Part shown: positions 43,884 to 46,704 of the stretch, in pieces
How positions within the stretch are numbered: position 1 is the first letter of the stretch
Layout: each line of letters opens with the position of its first letter
Assembly (NCBI GenBank): GCA_036635475.1
Contig: JAVWQH010000016.1
Coordinates: forward strand, 1-46,704
From: JAHHUA01 sp036635475
GTDB taxonomy: Bacteria > Bacillota > Clostridia > Oscillospirales > Ruminococcaceae
Direction of reading: 5' to 3'
DNA length: 46,704 nucleotides
Program-made: the position numbers and the translations under genes
Notes under the pieces: model-generated
The model's database searches: none
Told to the model about the DNA's origin: nothing
Seen by the model: only the letters and a program-made list of their open reading frames with translations

Positions 43884-43921
43884 AAAAAGTGTTGTGAGCT
43901 TAAATGCCCACAACACTTTTT
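43884..43921. terminator. Bidirectional terminator
   Basis: A 13-bp stem (AAAAAGTGTTGTG / CACAACACTTTTT) with a short loop, between the convergent ECF S-component and thioredoxin genes. Confidence 0.88.
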
Positions 43922-43926
43922 GTTTA

Positions 43927-44244
43927 TTATAGCGCCTGTTCAATCATTTGTATTAGCTTAGCTTTTGGCACAAGTCCAACGGATTTATTCAAAAGTATGC
44001 CATCTTTAAAAAGTATAACTGTCGGTATGCTCATTACTTCATATCTTGCTGCAATTTCTGTTTGTTCATCAACATTAACTTTACCAACAATAATTTTACC
44101 TTCATATTCCTTTGAAATATCATCAACAATTGGGCCTAACATTCTGCAAGGTCCACACCATTCTGCCCAAAAATCCACAAGGACTATTCCCTTTCCATTT
44201 TCAACTTCATCTTTGAATTTTTCATTTGTAAAACTAATAGCCAT
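43927..44244 (-). CDS. trxA: Thioredoxin
   Basis: This 105-aa protein is a classic thioredoxin: VLVDFWAEWCGPCRMLGPI with the redox pair Cys30 and Cys33 (WCGPC), the cis-Pro in MSIPTVILF, and FKDGILLNKSVG at the end. It reduces protein disulfides and would supply MsrA (33815-34339). The ATG has GGAGGAAA seven to nine bases upstream. It is transcribed after the permease gene with a 65-base gap. Confidence 0.93.
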   Translation of the reverse strand: MAISFTNEKFKDEVENGKGIVLVDFWAEWCGPCRMLGPIVDDISKEYEGKIIVGKVNVDEQTEIAARYEVMSIPTVILFKDGILLNKSVGLVPKAKLIQMIEQAL

Positions 44245-44309
44245 ATTTTTTTCCTCCTTTATTTTCTTAATCTTATTATACTCAAAAAATATAATATTAA
44301 CAAAATATA

Positions 44310-45662
44310 TTAATCGTGTTTTATAGCTTCTAATGCTGAAATTTTAACAGCTCTGTTTGCAGGGTAAAATCCAGATGCGAGTCCTATAAATGTTGCGAAA
44401 ATTAGAGCAAAGGCAACAAGCCAAAGTGGTATTATTGAAACTTTTCCTCCGCCACCGCCGCCGCCCATCATTCCCATATCGCCCATACTCATACTTAATC
44501 CAAAATAGTTCATAGCGGCTGAAATTATATAGCTCAGAATAATTCCGATTACTCCACCTAAAAATCCAATTGAGCCGGCTTCCATCAAAAATACAGTTCT
44601 AATATCATTTACAAAACAGCCTAGAACCTTCATTACACCAATTTCTCTGGTTCTTTCATAGATAGACATAACCATTGTATTTGTAATGCCCAATGCAGCA
44701 ACAAAAAGTGAAATTGCTCCAAGACTTCCTAAAATCATTTGTTGTTGTCTTGCTTGTTTTTCCATAGGTTTACGAATACTGTCAAGAGAACTTGTGTCAA
44801 ATCCCAAATCATTGATAAAAGTTTGAACAGCTTCTACATATTTAATATCAGTTGTTTTAACTTTAACATTTTGATAATTACCGCTGTTTTCTTCAGCTTT
44901 TAACCCATTCATTTTCCTATATTCTGCTTCAATTTTTTTGATATCAGACATTCTCATAAACACGCCTTGACTTGTCTGGTATGCTTTTGCATAATCTTCC
45001 TTCAAGACACCAACTACGTTAATTTCGTACTCTTTATCTTTTACATTCTCTTTTGCGGAAGAAGATATTAACTTCATTTCATCTTTCATAGGTTTGACAA
45101 ATGGGTCAGATAATTTTCCGTTTTGGTCGGGATAAGGATTTACTCGGTCTAAGCCGGGTCTTTTTTTTGTATCACGAAATCTGTATGCAGTTTTTTCGCC
45201 AAATAAAACAGGGTACTTTAATGTTGTATCTGCAAAACTGTTACCCTCCAAAATTTCAAAGCCAAGTTTTTCGATAGCCTCGGGGTATACTCCGATAATT
45301 TCGTACAAATCCATACAATATCTATCATTCTTACCTGTGAATAGTTTTAGGTTTAGATTGTTTGGACTATATAATGGTGTTACAATTTCCACACCTTCAA
45401 GAGCTTGTATCTTTTCAAGTGTTGCATCATCAAGCTTATTCTTGTTATTTGAATTGTAATTATACACTTCAATCATTGTCAAATCGCCCATTTGTGACAA
45501 CATTTGTTCTTGAGTTTCTTTCATTCCAACACCTATTGAAATCATTACAACAATGGCGCACGTGCCAACAACAACTCCCATTACAGTTAGAAGTGTCCTA
45601 ACCTTTCGTCTTGTGAGGTTTTTGAAGCACATACTGATTAAATCAGATATCTTCATCAGCAA
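44310..45662 (-). CDS. ABC transporter permease (MacB/FtsX type)
   Basis: This 450-aa protein has the MacB-type topology: one N-terminal TM (about residues 22-46; MCFKNLTRRKVRTLLTVMGVVVGTCAIVVM), a large extracytoplasmic MacB_PCD domain (about 48-300), and a C-terminal FtsX block of three TMs with NTMVMSIYERTREIGVMKVLGC. Between the last two TMs is an unusual Met/Gly-rich loop (about 391-406: MSMGDMGMMG followed by six more Gly). The start is TTG 45662 (GAGGAG five bases before) or ATG 45656. It overlaps the end of the upstream gene. The ATPase is not in the window. Possible peptide, lipoprotein or drug export, or cell-envelope signalling. Confidence 0.86.
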   Translation of the reverse strand: MLMKISDLISMCFKNLTRRKVRTLLTVMGVVVGTCAIVVMISIGVGMKETQEQMLSQMGDLTMIEVYNYNSNNKNKLDDATLEKIQALEGVEIVTPLYSPNNLNLKLFTGKNDRYCMDLYEIIGVYPEAIEKLGFEILEGNSFADTTLKYPVLFGEKTAYRFRDTKKRPGLDRVNPYPDQNGKLSDPFVKPMKDEMKLISSSAKENVKDKEYEINVVGVLKEDYAKAYQTSQGVFMRMSDIKKIEAEYRKMNGLKAEENSGNYQNVKVKTTDIKYVEAVQTFINDLGFDTSSLDSIRKPMEKQARQQQMILGSLGAISLFVAALGITNTMVMSIYERTREIGVMKVLGCFVNDIRTVFLMEAGSIGFLGGVIGIILSYIISAAMNYFGLSMSMGDMGMMGGGGGGGKVSIIPLWLVAFALIFATFIGLASGFYPANRAVKISALEAIKHD

Positions 45663-46704
45663 ATTCGCTCCTCTGTACCTTTATTTTCATAACTGTTGTG
45701 AATGTTGTGATACCTGCAATAACTATTCCACAAAAAATCAAAACATATTTTACTGTATTATCCGGCTTTACATCAACAGGCACAACAGGTTCAATTGGGT
45801 CAACAATCATTCCTTCGTCAGGATTTGGATTGTAAAAATCCCCCTCAATTACAACATTCACTTGTCTGGATAATGTTTTTATATTTGAATTAGCATCTTC
45901 ATATGTTATAACTATTTCGCCTTTTACTTCTCCCGGTTCTTTTCCAGAAACAAAAAAATCGGCTGATGCTTCTTTTCCAGATTCAATATTTCCTATAAAT
46001 TGAGTTTGATTTTGACTGTTATCCGCAGTTTTAAACTCTGCTGACACGTTGAAAACAGCACTTTTTCCTTTATTTATCAATGAGGCTGACATTGGGTATT
46101 CATCGCCAATATATAATGTTGCCGGTGCATCAACTGAATTTATTGAAAATCTATCAATTTGTGAAACAGGAATTGCAATATTTTCTTCAGATGTACTTTC
46201 TTTTCTTGCTTTTTCTGTTGAATATTGATAAGTAAAATCAATTTTTATATTGTGGGACTCTGGTTTTGCATCTGCTTTTACTTGAATTTCAATTTCTTTT
46301 TCCATTATTTCATCTTTTCCAAGTCCGGTTATGTAGAATGTATTAGATGAACTTGCAATTGAAAAAGCTTCAGGTGGAGTTATTTTCATAACTATATTTT
46401 CTAAGTCAAATTCTTTACTTGTGTTTTTAATCGTCATTATTAATTTGATTGTTTGTCCTGCCGTTGCATTTTTTCCACCATAATTATAACTGTCAATAAT
46501 CATATGTGGTACAAGGGGGTCAAGTGTTGGTTCACTGTTGTCGCCACTGTTGTTATCCGATGGTTCTTTGTATTCGTGAAAACGATACTCGCTGAAAACA
46601 ACATCACTGTCATATGAACGTTTACCGCTTTTGGCATTATACATCAATCTGTATTTAACGGAATTTCCAGTGCCTGTATATACTACATTTTGAAAAACAA
46701 CATC
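45643..46704 (-). CDS. Partial: CARDB/adhesion-like protein with C-terminal membrane anchor
   Basis: This frame is open to the window edge, so the N-terminus lies outside. The visible 353 codons read as an extracellular protein. A CARDB-like module begins near PHMIIDSYNYGGKNATAGQTIKLIMTIKNTSKEFDLENI, followed by FYITGLGKDEIMEKEIEIQVKAD, and a second one starts at RFSINSVDAPATLYIGDEYPMSASLINKGKSAVFNVS. The end has a membrane helix (YVLIFCGIVIAGITTFTTVMKI) and a short charged tail. It overlaps the permease by a few codons, so the pair is translationally coupled and probably functions together, for example as an extracytoplasmic partner of the exporter. Confidence 0.75.
   Translation of the reverse strand, partial: DVVFQNVVYTGTGNSVKYRLMYNAKSGKRSYDSDVVFSEYRFHEYKEPSDNNSGDNSEPTLDPLVPHMIIDSYNYGGKNATAGQTIKLIMTIKNTSKEFDLENIVMKITPPEAFSIASSSNTFYITGLGKDEIMEKEIEIQVKADAKPESHNIKIDFTYQYSTEKARKESTSEENIAIPVSQIDRFSINSVDAPATLYIGDEYPMSASLINKGKSAVFNVSAEFKTADNSQNQTQFIGNIESGKEASADFFVSGKEPGEVKGEIVITYEDANSNIKTLSRQVNVVIEGDFYNPNPDEGMIVDPIEPVVPVDVKPDNTVKYVLIFCGIVIAGITTFTTVMKIKVQRSEFADEDI

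Noticed and set aside
1..46704. CRISPR arrays, rRNA, tRNA, transposases or integrases
   Set aside because: No regularly spaced repeats, cloverleaf-like genes or recombinase motifs were found in reading both strands.

Overview
The window reads as chromosomal DNA of a low-GC, anaerobic, endospore-forming member of the Clostridia. Supporting signs are spoIIR, a reverse-type rubrerythrin, a T-box leader in front of ileS, a transketolase split into two genes, many TTG starts behind strong GGAGG ribosome-binding sites, and a divergent gene pair matching the TudS-like desulfidase / ECF S-component pair known from Clostridioides difficile. A methyl-accepting chemotaxis protein with CheW points to chemotaxis. 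I see no rRNA, tRNA, CRISPR array, insertion sequence or prophage structural gene.

Region 1 (1 to about 7.0 kb) looks accessory. It is visibly richer in G+C than the rest (hand count: 28 of 60 bases in 1381-1440, against 16 of 60 in 8461-8520). It holds a WYL-domain regulator, a decayed small ORF, a YubB/Api92-like protein, a remnant of a second WYL regulator, a 371-aa orphan, a metallophosphoesterase, a small orphan, and a CNNM/CorC-type membrane protein behind a promoter, a structured leader and a terminator-like hairpin.

Region 2 (7.1 to 15.5 kb) has small housekeeping genes: DUF1294 protein, sfsA, spoIIR, an acetyltransferase, a 41-aa lysine-rich protein, rubrerythrin, an SDR oxidoreductase, glpK, nth, a MATE exporter and a small membrane protein. 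Most transcription units end in clear hairpins. Region 3 (15.6 to 25.6 kb) has T-box-ileS, an Hpt protein, an S9 peptidase, a cheW-MCP operon and a HAD-type protein. Region 4 (25.6 to 34.3 kb) is mostly minus strand: an M18 aminopeptidase and a tight translation/cell-wall/CoA cluster (DUF951, prfA, sua5, coaE, lytic transglycosylase), then an S1-domain protein on the plus strand, and minus-strand PHP-TSCPD fusion, radC and msrA. Region 5 (34.5 to 46.7 kb) has a HAD phosphatase, a pseudouridine synthase, a Big_2 surface protein, the transketolase pair, a 551-aa membrane orphan, the desulfidase/ECF pair, thioredoxin, and an ABC permease with an adhesion-like membrane partner that runs off the window end.

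Most worth a second look: the PHP-TSCPD fusion, which keeps an internal ribosome-binding site and start codon; the WYL-flanked, partly decayed accessory zone; the unassigned leader before the CNNM gene; and the divergent desulfidase/ECF transporter pair. I found no clear new multi-gene system; the accessory zone at 0.7-3.8 kb is the best candidate location.
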